Below, piece by piece: positions 26,601 through 33,492 of a DNA stretch of 33,492 nucleotides (positions are counted from its first letter, which is position 1; every line of letters begins with the position of its first letter). The notes beneath the pieces were generated by a model, which saw only the letters and a list, made by a program, of their open reading frames with translations, did not search any database and was not told where the DNA came from. The DNA comes from Clostridia bacterium (GTDB taxonomy: Bacteria > Bacillota > Clostridia > Christensenellales > Borkfalkiaceae). The stretch spans positions 1 through 33,492 of the forward strand of contig JAFTPQ010000004.1 of assembly GCA_017463205.1 (NCBI GenBank), written 5' to 3'. A program made the translations under genes and the position numbers.

Positions 26601-27012
26601 GGAAGCGGGCAGCGTACTTACGTTGTTGGATGCGGCGATTTTGGAATATTCGGCTGAATTGGACGCATTTGTTGCGCAATTGACGGAAAGTGAATACAGC
26701 CAAGAAAATTGGCAACAGATCCTTTCTCTTTGCAACGCGGCGAAAGCGGAACTTGCGACGATGACGGATACGGCGGCAATGGAAAGCAAAGTTGACGGGG
26801 CAAAAGAAGCGATGAGCGCCGTTGCGAAACTTCCCAACGAAAGCGATAACAGCGGCGACGCGTCTTCGGATAGCAAAAACGAAGAAAATTCCTCGAAGAA
26901 GGATTCGGGTTGCGGTTCGTCTATAAACGTCAGCGTTGTGGGCGTATGCTTACTTTTGTGTATCGTTGCGTTGATCGAGAAAAAGAATCGTTTGACAAAA
27001 AAGAACAAATAA
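23650..27012 (+). CDS. Giant secreted, membrane-anchored protein with three CVDI/GW domains and FIVAR-like helical repeats
   Basis: The 1120-residue protein has a signal peptide (~1-34). Three copies of the ~200-residue domain lie at ~41-246 (DSCVDVASDSW), ~322-525 (LCKDVADEAW) and ~594-798 (QCKDIADSAW). Helical segments between and after copies 1 and 2 share a Y-x-G-x-x-K-x-x-[IV]-D pattern (ALYVGALKATVDAK, DVYTGEVKTAIDGK). Residues ~875-1065 contain three FIVAR-like helical repeats starting YSENGW, YSAENW and YSQENW. A Ser/Asp/Glu/Lys linker leads to DSGCGSS (~1085-1091), a hydrophobic segment (VVGVCLLLCIVALI) and a Lys/Arg-rich tail, so the protein is C-terminally anchored. Copy 1 resembles copy 1 of the 20897 protein; copy 3 resembles the 5235 protein. 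AGGAG precedes the start. A surface adhesin or glycan binder is inferred. Confidence 0.78.
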   Translation: MRKKFLALASVVLAASAVVGTVTVLPAAKTGVAETSATVFDSCVDVASDSWVSNGNGWRINRYGGRSITGENIGVTLSAYAWGEGNNALIWGGGGPSEQGFGSLYTGGDFALSFAATTNKSFAVVVDNYMVAIASNYIKIGYNDRRGVFGDSMMDYHPASWIDLYTGNELGGEYASTEAAWLTTQTVTLDSVVNVDVVFSTDEAGLTTVSTRVDGTVVTASSDHARITGVHTAIVSNGIKVYSQKVGTYEAEIETAVAAIDPALYVGALKATVDAKATEVKEAIYGAETLTASFASQSVAELKTTILELTTGTVVDDTELYLKLCKDVADEAWVSGSYGWMKGRYGGRSLSSAKLSCSLDAYSWDGTTNSLVWSGGGFPVHEAGRLLYQEGDDFAVSFLAEVPAEGFAVVVDNFMFVVTPNALKMGYNDMCGAFGDALQDYNPAYWLDTYTENGVAYAWLANQSATLSGVVSVSVYLGTDDTGVTTLVMKVGDTVLSTISSHTRIAGWHTAIVARNAMKVYSTQTASYDEQIDAIVAGLPEDVYTGEVKTAIDGKVAEAKQTLWNSDALTAQQASEAVASVMDAVLTYSADAYFGQCKDIADSAWASEDVGGWLKWANKAEGFNDDSLSLVLPKYKWATDHTLYWAGGTSGEGNLYQEGDDFAIKFIADMTEDGLILRVDNFSVYVNAAGINVGFNNEPGDGDESTDDFSRTYWVINIDILQERGGTLGAWLTKKEASLSGKVEIAVYLSTNDNGVTTIAVKAGDVIASAMTTIERKYLDRCILIAGYQDITLYSTKITDAEQEIATCKDLIDTEAYEKYADEIDAFLLGAQREVWEAETFTTAYLNGIVNGVKTMIADFEIFTAACQEGYQENEYSENGWVQIQTIIEQVSAGYFTCSVSEIEGYKAVAFERLDAVLTAEEEQALAELRANAKAEIDAVVFVESDYSAENWALIETKIADYKAQIDAETDAEQMNMLVAAFKAEAGSVLTLLDAAILEYSAELDAFVAQLTESEYSQENWQQILSLCNAAKAELATMTDTAAMESKVDGAKEAMSAVAKLPNESDNSGDASSDSKNEENSSKKDSGCGSSINVSVVGVCLLLCIVALIEKKNRLTKKNK

Positions 27013-27022
27013 ATACAAACGA

Positions 27023-27055
27023 ATACCTCCACCACAGGATCTTTGGTGGAGGTAT
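27023..27055 (+). terminator. Terminator-like hairpin after the three-domain gene
   Basis: ATACCTCCACCA (27023-27034) and TGGTGGAGGTAT (27044-27055) form a perfect 12-bp stem with a 9-base loop, 11 bases after the stop. No clear T tract follows, so termination may be inefficient or the structure may protect the mRNA 3' end. It marks the likely end of the 20897-27012 unit. Confidence 0.65.
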
Positions 27056-27127
27056 CTAATAGAAGAACGTGAAGTTTGATTTATTCAATCAGTTTTTAAA
27101 TAAAAACAGGACAGAGAGTATTGAAAT

Positions 27128-28723
27128 ATGAAACATTTTTTCGGCGCGATGTTGGATATGTCGCGAAATGCGGTAATGAAACCGAGCGAAGTGATCAATT
27201 ATGCCAAAATATTAAAATCGTTTGGTTATAATATGATACAGTTATACACGGAAGATACGTATGAAGTGAAAGGAGAGCCGTATTTTGGTTATCTTCGCGG
27301 TAAATATACGACGCAAGAACTTTCGTTTATCGTTTCCGAGTGCGAAAAGATCGGCGTGGAAGTGATCCCGTGTATTCAAACTTTGGCGCATTTAAATCAG
27401 TTGTTGCGTTGGAAGGACGTATACGGAAAAGCGACGGACGTTGGCGATATTTTGCTTGTAGGCGAACCGAGAACGTACGAATTGATCGAAAATATGTTTA
27501 AGAGTTTGCGGGAAAGTTTCACTTCGTCGTATGTACATATCGGCATGGACGAAGCCGAGATGATCGGCAGAGGCGAATATTTTAACCGCAACGGCTATCA
27601 AGACCATTTGACGATTTTAAAAACGCATTTAAGAAAAGTGATCGATATCGCGCAAAAATACGGATTTAAACCGATTATGTGGTCGGATATGTTTTTCAAG
27701 CTTGCAACAGGCGGCGCGTATTATGACGTAAACGCAAACGTCACGCAAGAGGTGAAAAATGCCGCGCCGCAAGAAGTCGGTTTGGTTTATTGGGATTATT
27801 ATCACGACGATAAAGAATTTTACGACGGTATGTTTGCCGCGCATAAAAAGTTCGATAACGAAATTTGGTTTGCGGGCGGCGCTTGGACGTGGACGGGCTT
27901 TGCGCCCGGGAACGATTATGCGATGAAAACGCTGTTTCCCGCATTGAGATCGGCGAAAGAGCAGGGCGTAAAAAATATTATGATCACTCTCTGGGGCGAC
28001 AACGGAAAGGAATGTTCGTTTTACGCCGTTTTACCTGCCTTATACGCGGCGAAAAGGTGTTATGACGGGGAAACAGACGTGGAAAAAATCAAAGCGGAAT
28101 TTCGGGCGATTACGGGGGAAGATTTCGACGCGTTGCGCGCATTGGATATTCCCAATTACGTCGGCGGAAATACGTCGTGCTTGGGGAACGTTTCGAAACA
28201 CGCATTGTATTCGGATCCGTTTAACGGATTTTTAGATTGCGTATGTACCAAAGAAGGCGTGGAAGAAGAATATCGACAACATGCCAAAACGTTGGCGGCG
28301 TTTGGCGAACAAAGCGCGTATGCATATTTATTTGAAAGCGCGGCGGCGTTGTGCAGTTTGATGTCGTTGAAATACGGTTTGGGCGTACGTACGAGGAAAG
28401 CGTATCAAGCCGAGGATAAGGCAGGTCTGCGGAAAATTGTAACCGAATACGAACAGACGCTTTTCAAATTGGAAATTTTCTATCAAAAATACAGCGCGTT
28501 GTGGTATAAAGAAAATAAGGCGTCGGGTTTTGATATTCAAGATTTGCGTCTTGGAGGATTAAAGCAACGTCTGTGTTCGTGCAAGTTGCGCTTGGAAGAG
28601 TATTTGACGGGAAAGCTTGCCCGTATCGAAGAATTGGAAGAAGAAATTCTTCCATATTATCAAGAAACGGATACGCCGTGCTATATCGGTTGGGACGTAA
28701 ACGTTTCGGCTAACAGAATTTAA
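27128..28723 (+). CDS. GH20 beta-N-acetylhexosaminidase-like enzyme
   Basis: The 531-residue protein has no signal peptide. The GH20 barrel is evident from YAKILKSFGYNMIQLYTEDT (~25-44), GVEVIPCIQTLAHL (~76-89) and HIGMDEAEMIGRGEYF (~137-152). The adjacent Asp141-Glu142 are the family's substrate-assisted catalytic pair. FKPIMWSDMFF and WFAGGAWTWTGF supply further active-site aromatics. Members remove terminal GlcNAc, GalNAc or related residues; this subtype lacks the N-terminal alpha/beta domain of classical hexosaminidases. Cytoplasmic action on imported oligosaccharides is inferred. It is followed after 15 bases by GH2 and further on by NagA and a ROK kinase, consistent with N-acetylhexosamine catabolism. 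No good copy of the shared motif lies upstream (the 115-base gap has only a degenerate resemblance). Confidence 0.85.
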   Translation: MKHFFGAMLDMSRNAVMKPSEVINYAKILKSFGYNMIQLYTEDTYEVKGEPYFGYLRGKYTTQELSFIVSECEKIGVEVIPCIQTLAHLNQLLRWKDVYGKATDVGDILLVGEPRTYELIENMFKSLRESFTSSYVHIGMDEAEMIGRGEYFNRNGYQDHLTILKTHLRKVIDIAQKYGFKPIMWSDMFFKLATGGAYYDVNANVTQEVKNAAPQEVGLVYWDYYHDDKEFYDGMFAAHKKFDNEIWFAGGAWTWTGFAPGNDYAMKTLFPALRSAKEQGVKNIMITLWGDNGKECSFYAVLPALYAAKRCYDGETDVEKIKAEFRAITGEDFDALRALDIPNYVGGNTSCLGNVSKHALYSDPFNGFLDCVCTKEGVEEEYRQHAKTLAAFGEQSAYAYLFESAAALCSLMSLKYGLGVRTRKAYQAEDKAGLRKIVTEYEQTLFKLEIFYQKYSALWYKENKASGFDIQDLRLGGLKQRLCSCKLRLEEYLTGKLARIEELEEEILPYYQETDTPCYIGWDVNVSANRI

Positions 28724-28738
28724 TAAAGAGGTAGAGAT

Positions 28739-30469
28739 ATGTACCCGAATCCTATATTTGCAAGAGAACAGACGACTTTATTAAACGACGGATGGGAATT
28801 TAGTTTCGACAACGTAACTTGGCAACCCATCAACGTCCCGTTTTGCCCGCAAAGTAAATTGTCGGGGATCGATTATACGGATTTCATTCCCGTTTGTTAT
28901 TATAAAAAGAAATTTAATTTGGACGACGTATCCGGGCGGAAAGTTTTGCATTTCGGCGCGGTGGATTATCGCGCAAGCGTATACGTCAACGGAAAATATG
29001 TGGGCGGTCATGTAGGCGGATATACGCCTTTTGAATTTGATATTTCGCAAGTTGTAAAGGCAGGCGAAAATGAAATTTTTTTGGTGGTCAATGATGACGA
29101 AAAAGGCAGATCCTTAAGCGGGAAGCAATCGTTGAAAAGACGATCGTACGGTTGTTTTTATACGCGCATAACGGGGATATGGCAATCGGTGTGGTTGGAA
29201 GATACTCCTGAAAAATACGTATGCGAATTTTATTTTTATCCCGATCCGACAAATAGTTTGCTGAAGGTGGATCTAACCGTTTCCGCGCGAGGGAATTATC
29301 GCGTAGAAGTGCTGTTTGAGGGAAAAGAGGTTGGAAAAAAACAAGGAAAGATCGATTATCGAAAAACCATCCGTCTTCCTTTGTCGGAAAAACATTTATG
29401 GGAGGAAGGGAAAGGGAATTTATACGACGTAAAAATCATCTTTGAAGACGACGTAGTATTGTCCTATTTCGGTCTTCGGACGGTGGAATATAAAGACCGT
29501 GATTTTTTCTTAAACGGAAAAAAGACCTATCAAGCGTTTGCGTTGGATCAAGGCTATAACATTGACGGACTGTACACAGCGCCAAACGTTGCGTTTATGG
29601 AACAGGATCTTCGTTTGGGCGTGGAATTGGGGTTCAACGGGATAAGGTTGCACCAAAAGGCGTTTGATCCGCAGTTTTTATATCTTTGCGATCGAGCGGG
29701 ATATATGGTTTGGGGCGAATATGCGAGCTGGGGCATCGATTATTCCAATTTGGATTATTACGGGCAATTTATACAAGAATGGCAGCAAGTGATGAAGAGG
29801 GATTTTAACCATCCGTCCATTATCCTTTGGTGTCCTTTAAACGAAGCGTGGGGGCAACCCGAAGACCCGCGAAAGATTCGCGACGTACGGATCGTTGATG
29901 AAATTTATCATTTCACGAAAAAATTTGACGCTACACGGCCTTGTATCGACGTTAGCGGCGGACATCACGGGCATAAGACGGATGTTTACGATTTTCACTG
30001 TTACGAGGATATAACGGAAGTTGAAAAACATTTGGCGTTGTTTAGCGAACAAGACAAATTGGACGTTCCCCTTTTATATTGTAAATACGACAAGTTAAGA
30101 TATAAAAAGGGCGCGCCCGTGCATTTCAGCGAGTGCGGCGGTATCTCCTTCGGTTTTGCAGGGGCAGATCGGGAAACGGAAACGGTAAATGAAGGAGCTG
30201 TACAATTTGAAGACGCATGGGGATACGGAAAAGGAGAAGTTGACGGCGATGTGTTTGTTTCCAGATATTGCGCGCTGATAGAGCTGATTTCCAAACACCT
30301 TAAAATTTCGGGATTCTGTTATACGCAACTGTATGATATAGAACAGGAACAAAACGGTTTGTATTATTACGATCGTTCGGATAAATTGACGCAGGATCAG
30401 AAAGAAAAGATCCGTAAATGTAACGAAAAGATCCGAAAGGCATATCAAGCAGATGGGTACGAAGTATAA
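28739..30469 (+). CDS. GH2 glycoside hydrolase (beta-galactosidase/beta-glucuronidase family)
   Basis: The 576-residue protein has no signal peptide. The N-terminal sugar-binding jelly roll (~10-155) shows YYKKKFNLDDVSGRKVLHFG and YVNGKYVGGHVGGYTPFEFD. An Ig-like domain follows (~160-255), then a TIM barrel (~255-576) with FNGIRLHQKAFDPQFLYLCD. The acid/base Glu is in CPLNEAWG (~365-372) and the likely nucleophile Glu in HFSECGG (~461-467). GH2 members release beta-linked galactose, glucuronate, mannose or related sugars; the exact one cannot be told. It is shorter than LacZ and close to compact GH2 enzymes. It is encoded 15 bases after GH20, so both probably act in turn on the same imported chain. 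AGAGG precedes the start. Confidence 0.9.
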   Translation: MYPNPIFAREQTTLLNDGWEFSFDNVTWQPINVPFCPQSKLSGIDYTDFIPVCYYKKKFNLDDVSGRKVLHFGAVDYRASVYVNGKYVGGHVGGYTPFEFDISQVVKAGENEIFLVVNDDEKGRSLSGKQSLKRRSYGCFYTRITGIWQSVWLEDTPEKYVCEFYFYPDPTNSLLKVDLTVSARGNYRVEVLFEGKEVGKKQGKIDYRKTIRLPLSEKHLWEEGKGNLYDVKIIFEDDVVLSYFGLRTVEYKDRDFFLNGKKTYQAFALDQGYNIDGLYTAPNVAFMEQDLRLGVELGFNGIRLHQKAFDPQFLYLCDRAGYMVWGEYASWGIDYSNLDYYGQFIQEWQQVMKRDFNHPSIILWCPLNEAWGQPEDPRKIRDVRIVDEIYHFTKKFDATRPCIDVSGGHHGHKTDVYDFHCYEDITEVEKHLALFSEQDKLDVPLLYCKYDKLRYKKGAPVHFSECGGISFGFAGADRETETVNEGAVQFEDAWGYGKGEVDGDVFVSRYCALIELISKHLKISGFCYTQLYDIEQEQNGLYYYDRSDKLTQDQKEKIRKCNEKIRKAYQADGYEV

Positions 30470-30500
30470 GGCTCCAAGCAAGGCAGAACCTCGAAAAACA

Positions 30501-30543
30501 GCTATTATTTCTATCCCGACGTGATCAAAAATAGCGGGATAGA
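30501..30543 (+). other. Hairpin or pseudoknot-like inverted repeats after the GH2 gene
   Basis: TCTATCCCG (30510-30518) and CGGGATAGA (30535-30543) form a 9-bp stem with a 16-base loop. GCTATT (30501-30506) and AATAGC (30530-30535) can form a second, interleaved stem. An A/T-rich stretch with T6 follows at 30565-30570, too far for a standard terminator. It probably closes the GH20-GH2 unit. Confidence 0.45.
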
Positions 30544-30580
30544 CGGGTAAAAATATTAAAAAAATTTTTTATTCAAATAA

Positions 30581-30609
30581 TTGCAAGTTTTCAATAGATA
30601 TGCTATACT
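30581..30609 (+). promoter_or_regulatory. Promoter of the MBL-nagA-ROK unit
   Basis: TTGCAA (30581-30586), a 17-bp spacer and TATACT (30604-30609) form a near-consensus sigma-A promoter. Transcription would start near 30616, only about three bases before the ATG at 30619, implying a leaderless or nearly leaderless message. The shared motif of the other operons is absent here. Confidence 0.7.
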
Positions 30610-30618
30610 TATCACATT

Positions 30619-31434
30619 ATGTCACAATTTTATTTATTAGGAAATACGACACATTCTCAAATGTTCGGCGCGGTAATCAAAGCACAAAATAAAACGATAG
30701 TGATCGACGGCGGTTGTATGGGGGATCATCGGCAATTAAACTCGTTTTTATTGGAAAATTGCAACGCTCATGTAGACGCTTGGTTTTTTACGCATCCGCA
30801 TCATGACCATATGGGGGCGTTTTGCGAGTTGCACAAAACTTGCGCCAATATAGCGATAGAACGGATTTTTCACGCTTTTCCTCCGTTTGAATTATTGTTT
30901 GAACAGGGCATGAGATGGGAAAAAGAAAAGGAACTTTTACAAGAGTTGAAATCGATATTTGAAACAATGTATCCAAATCGTGTGCACACACTTCAAAGAG
31001 GCGACGTTTTTCGGTTTGGCGACGTGCAAATTCGCATTTTAAGGACGTTTAATGAAAAAATTACGCAAAATTTTGTCAATAACAGTTCTACGGTCTTTCG
31101 TATCGATTCGGGAAAAAGCAGTATTTTGATTTTGGGCGATTTGGGTGTGGAAGGCGGCGAAGAAGTACTTGAAATTTGTTCAAAAGACGAATTGCAAACG
31201 GAATATACGCAAATGGCGCATCACGGTCAAAGCGGGGTAAGCGAAAGTTTTTATCGGCGTATAAAACCCCAAAGATGCATTTGGCCGACTCCGATTTGGC
31301 TTTGGGAGAACGATGCGGGCAACGGATATAACTCAGGTCCTTGGGAAACGTTGAAAACAAGACGATGGATGTCTGAAATGGGCGTCAAAGAGCATATAAT
31401 CGAAAAAGACGGGACGCAAATAATTGAATTATAA
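30619..31434 (+). CDS. Metallo-beta-lactamase-fold hydrolase
   Basis: The 271-residue protein has the zinc-binding HPHHDH (59-64, HxHxDH type) in FFTHPHHDHMGAF. The first strands IKAQNKTIVIDGG end at Gly32. Later metal or active-site segments are SILILGDLGVEG (~170) and MAHHGQSGV (~199). This resembles the ComEC/Rec2-type and general MBL-fold hydrolase group. There is no signal peptide. The substrate is unknown: the fold covers lactonases, phosphodiesterases and esterases. The promoter leaves almost no leader, and no ribosome site is seen before the ATG; a later Met would cut into the first strands of the fold. It sits 32 bases before nagA and is probably co-transcribed, so a role in amino-sugar or oligosaccharide metabolism is possible but unproven. 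Confidence 0.82.
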   Translation: MSQFYLLGNTTHSQMFGAVIKAQNKTIVIDGGCMGDHRQLNSFLLENCNAHVDAWFFTHPHHDHMGAFCELHKTCANIAIERIFHAFPPFELLFEQGMRWEKEKELLQELKSIFETMYPNRVHTLQRGDVFRFGDVQIRILRTFNEKITQNFVNNSSTVFRIDSGKSSILILGDLGVEGGEEVLEICSKDELQTEYTQMAHHGQSGVSESFYRRIKPQRCIWPTPIWLWENDAGNGYNSGPWETLKTRRWMSEMGVKEHIIEKDGTQIIEL

Positions 31435-31466
31435 AGCACTGCAATAAACGGAGAGAATAAACTGTA

Positions 31467-32615
31467 ATGAAATGTATAAAAGACGTCAATATATACGTGG
31501 AAGGAAAGGGCGTTGTAAAAACGTCGTTGACTTTCGATAAACAAATAGAAGAAATCGGCAAGGCGGCAGGGGATGCAATTGCACTCCCCCAAGACGCGAT
31601 CGTCGTGCCGGGTTTTATCGATCAGCACGTACACGGTGCAGGCGGAGCGGAAGCGGGCGATTGCTCCCTTTCGGCGTTGGAACAAATTGCGGAAACGTTG
31701 GCAAAAAGCGGTACAAGCGCGTTTTTGGCAACGACCGTCACGCAAAAAGAAGAAGATATTTTATCGGCTTGTTCGTGCATTGCCGAATATATGGAACAAG
31801 AGAACGGCACGGGGGCGGAAATACTCGGTGCGCATTTGGAAGGTCCGTTTTTGTCTTCTAAATACAAAGGCGCGATGAAAGAAGAATATCTTTTATCTCC
31901 CGACGTTGCGACGTTTGACAAAATGTATCGGGCAAGCAACGGAACGATTAAAATGATAACGCTTGCGCCCGAAAAGGACGGCAGTGAAGCGTTGATCGCC
32001 TATTTAAAGGAAAAAGGCATAGTCGTTTCCTTGGGGCATACAGCGGCAACGCATACCGATATCATAAACGCCGTAAACGCAGGCGCGCAATGTATTACGC
32101 ATACGTATAACGCGCAAAGCCCGTTGCATCATCGGGAAATAGGAACGCTTGGCAGCGCGCTTTTATTAGATGAGCTGTATTGCGAATTGATCGCGGATAC
32201 GGTACACGTTTCCATTCCCGCAATGAAATTGCTTGTAAAAAACAAGCCGAAAGACAAGTTGATATTGATTACGGACGCATTACGCGCGCAAGGTTTGCCC
32301 GAAGGGTTAAGCGATACGGGCGGTTTGCCCGTTACGATCACGAAAGATTGTGTAAGACTTTTAGACGGAACGCTTGCAGGGACGGTGATCCCGATGAACG
32401 GTATGGTGCGAAATATGGTGGAAAAAATCGGTGTTCCGTTTGAAACGGCAATCGATTATGCAACCATCAATCCGGCTCGAAATCTCGGGCTTGAAAAGAC
32501 AAAGGGCAGTATTGCCGTAGGAAAGGACGCCGATCTCACTGTGTTGAGCGCCGATTTTAAAGTGTATATGACCATTCGTGGCGGAAAAATAATTTATGAT
32601 GGCAGGAGTGAATGA
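31467..32615 (+). CDS. nagA: N-acetylglucosamine-6-phosphate deacetylase
   Basis: The 382-residue amidohydrolase, of normal NagA length, has HVH (54-56) after VVPGFIDQ, HLEGPFLS with the metal-binding Glu (~128), LGHTAATHTDI (~190), CITHTYNAQSPLHHRE (~209-224) and LITDAL (~267). The last carries the catalytic Asp. The C-terminus AVGKDADLTVLSADFKVYMT is typical of the composite barrel. It deacetylates GlcNAc-6-phosphate to glucosamine-6-phosphate in the cytoplasm. The partner deaminase NagB is not in the window. It is followed six bases later by a ROK-type kinase that could supply the phosphorylated substrate, and preceded by GH20, which could release free GlcNAc. No signal of pseudogenisation. 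Confidence 0.95.
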   Translation: MKCIKDVNIYVEGKGVVKTSLTFDKQIEEIGKAAGDAIALPQDAIVVPGFIDQHVHGAGGAEAGDCSLSALEQIAETLAKSGTSAFLATTVTQKEEDILSACSCIAEYMEQENGTGAEILGAHLEGPFLSSKYKGAMKEEYLLSPDVATFDKMYRASNGTIKMITLAPEKDGSEALIAYLKEKGIVVSLGHTAATHTDIINAVNAGAQCITHTYNAQSPLHHREIGTLGSALLLDELYCELIADTVHVSIPAMKLLVKNKPKDKLILITDALRAQGLPEGLSDTGGLPVTITKDCVRLLDGTLAGTVIPMNGMVRNMVEKIGVPFETAIDYATINPARNLGLEKTKGSIAVGKDADLTVLSADFKVYMTIRGGKIIYDGRSE

Positions 32616-32621
32616 TTTATT

Positions 32622-33492
32622 ATGAGAACACCGAAATTAGATAAAGCTTTTCAACCGATGATAAAGGTTTTGGACGCTTATGAAAAAGACGTAAACAACA
32701 GCGGAAACGCCGCAAAAGTAACGTTGGTGGTAGAACGTAACGGCGGTTATAATTATGTGTATACATACAATGCTTTTAAAGACGGCGTAAACGACGTGCT
32801 CAATTTCCGTATTGCGGAACGTATAGCCAAAACCATTCTTTGGGTGATCGGCGGATTTAAAATTTCCGTTGCCGGCAGTAAATCGATTTATGAATATTTA
32901 AAACAAGCGTATACGCTTGACGGACTTCGCGCATTCGACGTGAAAATGATGAGTGAAATTTACGGAAAAGAATTTGAGGTGGAATGGCTGGAAGAAAGCG
33001 AAATTCCTCAACAGAAAAACGCTTCTATTCGCGTAGGCGGATATTTAGACGGTTGCCGTATCGGTTTTGACGCAGGCGGTTCGGACAGAAAAGTGAGCGC
33101 GGTGATCGACGGCGAAGTGGTGTACAGCGAAGAAGTGGTTTGGAATCCGAAAACGACGGAAGATCCCACCTATCATCATAACGAAATTTTGACGGCGATG
33201 AAGACGGCGGCAAGCAAAATGCCCACCGTTGACGCGATCGGCGTTTCTTCCGCGGGCACGTATATAGACAATCAAATTATGGTGGCGTCGCTGTTTATCA
33301 AGGTGGACAGGGAAAAACACGGCGATTACGTAAAAAATATGTATATCAACGCGGCGAAGGAAATCAGCAAGGCTTACGGCAAAGACATTCCTTTGGAAGT
33401 GGCAAACGACGGCGACGTAACGGCGTTGGCAGGTGCGATCGATCTCGATGACAACGGCGTTTTGGGTATCGCGATGGGTACAAGCGAAGCGG
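32622..33492 (+). CDS. ROK-family sugar kinase-like protein, truncated by the window end
   Basis: The open frame runs from ATG 32622 to the window end (290 residues, no stop). After an N-terminal extension of ~150 residues (MRTPKLDKAFQPMIKVLD and following), a ROK-like ATPase fold begins: IGFDAGGSDRKVSAVIDGEV (~152-171) matches the phosphate-1 loop. It continues with AIGVSSAGTYID (~205) and PLEVANDGDVTALAGA (~262), where the Asn-Asp pair fits the catalytic Asp of ROK kinases, and GVLGIAMGTSEA near the edge. The long N-terminal extension is unusual for plain glucokinases (usually starting at the DxGG loop) and may be a separate domain. Phosphorylation of GlcNAc or another hexose is likely from the adjacent nagA. 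AGGAG (32604-32608) is 13 bases from the ATG, a long spacing. Confidence 0.8.
   Translation, partial: MRTPKLDKAFQPMIKVLDAYEKDVNNSGNAAKVTLVVERNGGYNYVYTYNAFKDGVNDVLNFRIAERIAKTILWVIGGFKISVAGSKSIYEYLKQAYTLDGLRAFDVKMMSEIYGKEFEVEWLEESEIPQQKNASIRVGGYLDGCRIGFDAGGSDRKVSAVIDGEVVYSEEVVWNPKTTEDPTYHHNEILTAMKTAASKMPTVDAIGVSSAGTYIDNQIMVASLFIKVDREKHGDYVKNMYINAAKEISKAYGKDIPLEVANDGDVTALAGAIDLDDNGVLGIAMGTSEA

Noticed and set aside
27085..27110. Fifth copy of the shared motif before the GH20 gene
   Set aside because: TCAATCAGTTTTTAAATAAA resembles the motif but lacks two central bases and the GTGTTA core, and no promoter sits at the expected distance. Chance similarity in A/T-rich DNA is likely.

Overview
The window looks like chromosomal DNA from a Gram-positive gut Firmicute of the class Clostridia. 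The evidence is strong AGGAGG-type ribosome binding sites, Gram-positive lipoproteins, BspA-type leucine-rich repeats, CUT1-type sugar ABC importers without outer-membrane partners, and secreted proteins ending in a Cys-TM-Lys/Arg tail. An uncultured Christensenellales-like genome is my guess, at low confidence. No tRNA, rRNA, CRISPR array, insertion sequence or phage gene was seen. Nearly all genes lie on the + strand, and no stretch longer than 300 bases lacks a gene.

Layout. 46-792 is the end of a BspA-like LRR surface protein, closed by a strong terminator. 1082-5102 is an operon: SGNH esterase, two sialidase-fold (BNR) proteins and a GH29-like hydrolase. 5235-6440 is a secreted, membrane-anchored protein carrying one copy of an unfamiliar ~200-residue domain. 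It converges with an AraC-family regulator on the - strand (6437-7267). Divergent from the regulator is a long operon (7377-20775): sugar-binding lipoprotein, two permeases, a 1404-residue secreted multidomain protein, a DUF4838-like lipoprotein, a Big_2-like lipoprotein and a GH78 alpha-L-rhamnosidase. 20897-27012 holds two large secreted proteins with two and three copies of the same ~200-residue domain. Between them lie two tiny paralogous genes (44 and 38-39 residues). 27128-30469 is GH20 plus GH2. 30619 to the end is a metallo-beta-lactamase-fold hydrolase, NagA and a truncated ROK-type sugar kinase.

How it may work together. The window reads as a glycan-utilisation locus. Surface and lipid-anchored proteins would capture a glycan, the ABC importer would take up oligosaccharides, and glycosidases without signal peptides (GH29-like, GH78, GH20, GH2) would degrade them inside the cell. 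GH20, NagA and a ROK kinase point to N-acetylhexosamine; GH78 points to rhamnose or a rhamnose-like cap. The importer's ATPase and NagB are not in the window.

Most notable observations: (1) a ~29-bp sequence built around AATACAGTGTTA lies upstream of four transcription units, in three of them at a nearly fixed distance from -35/-10 elements, and the fourth copy is in the araC divergent region, which suggests a dedicated regulon; (2) the two small paralogous peptides share a Y-x-F-E-E...RTS segment and an identical GGDVGDD segment; (3) six copies of one undescribed-looking extracellular domain occur in three proteins, all in transcription units that carry the shared motif.
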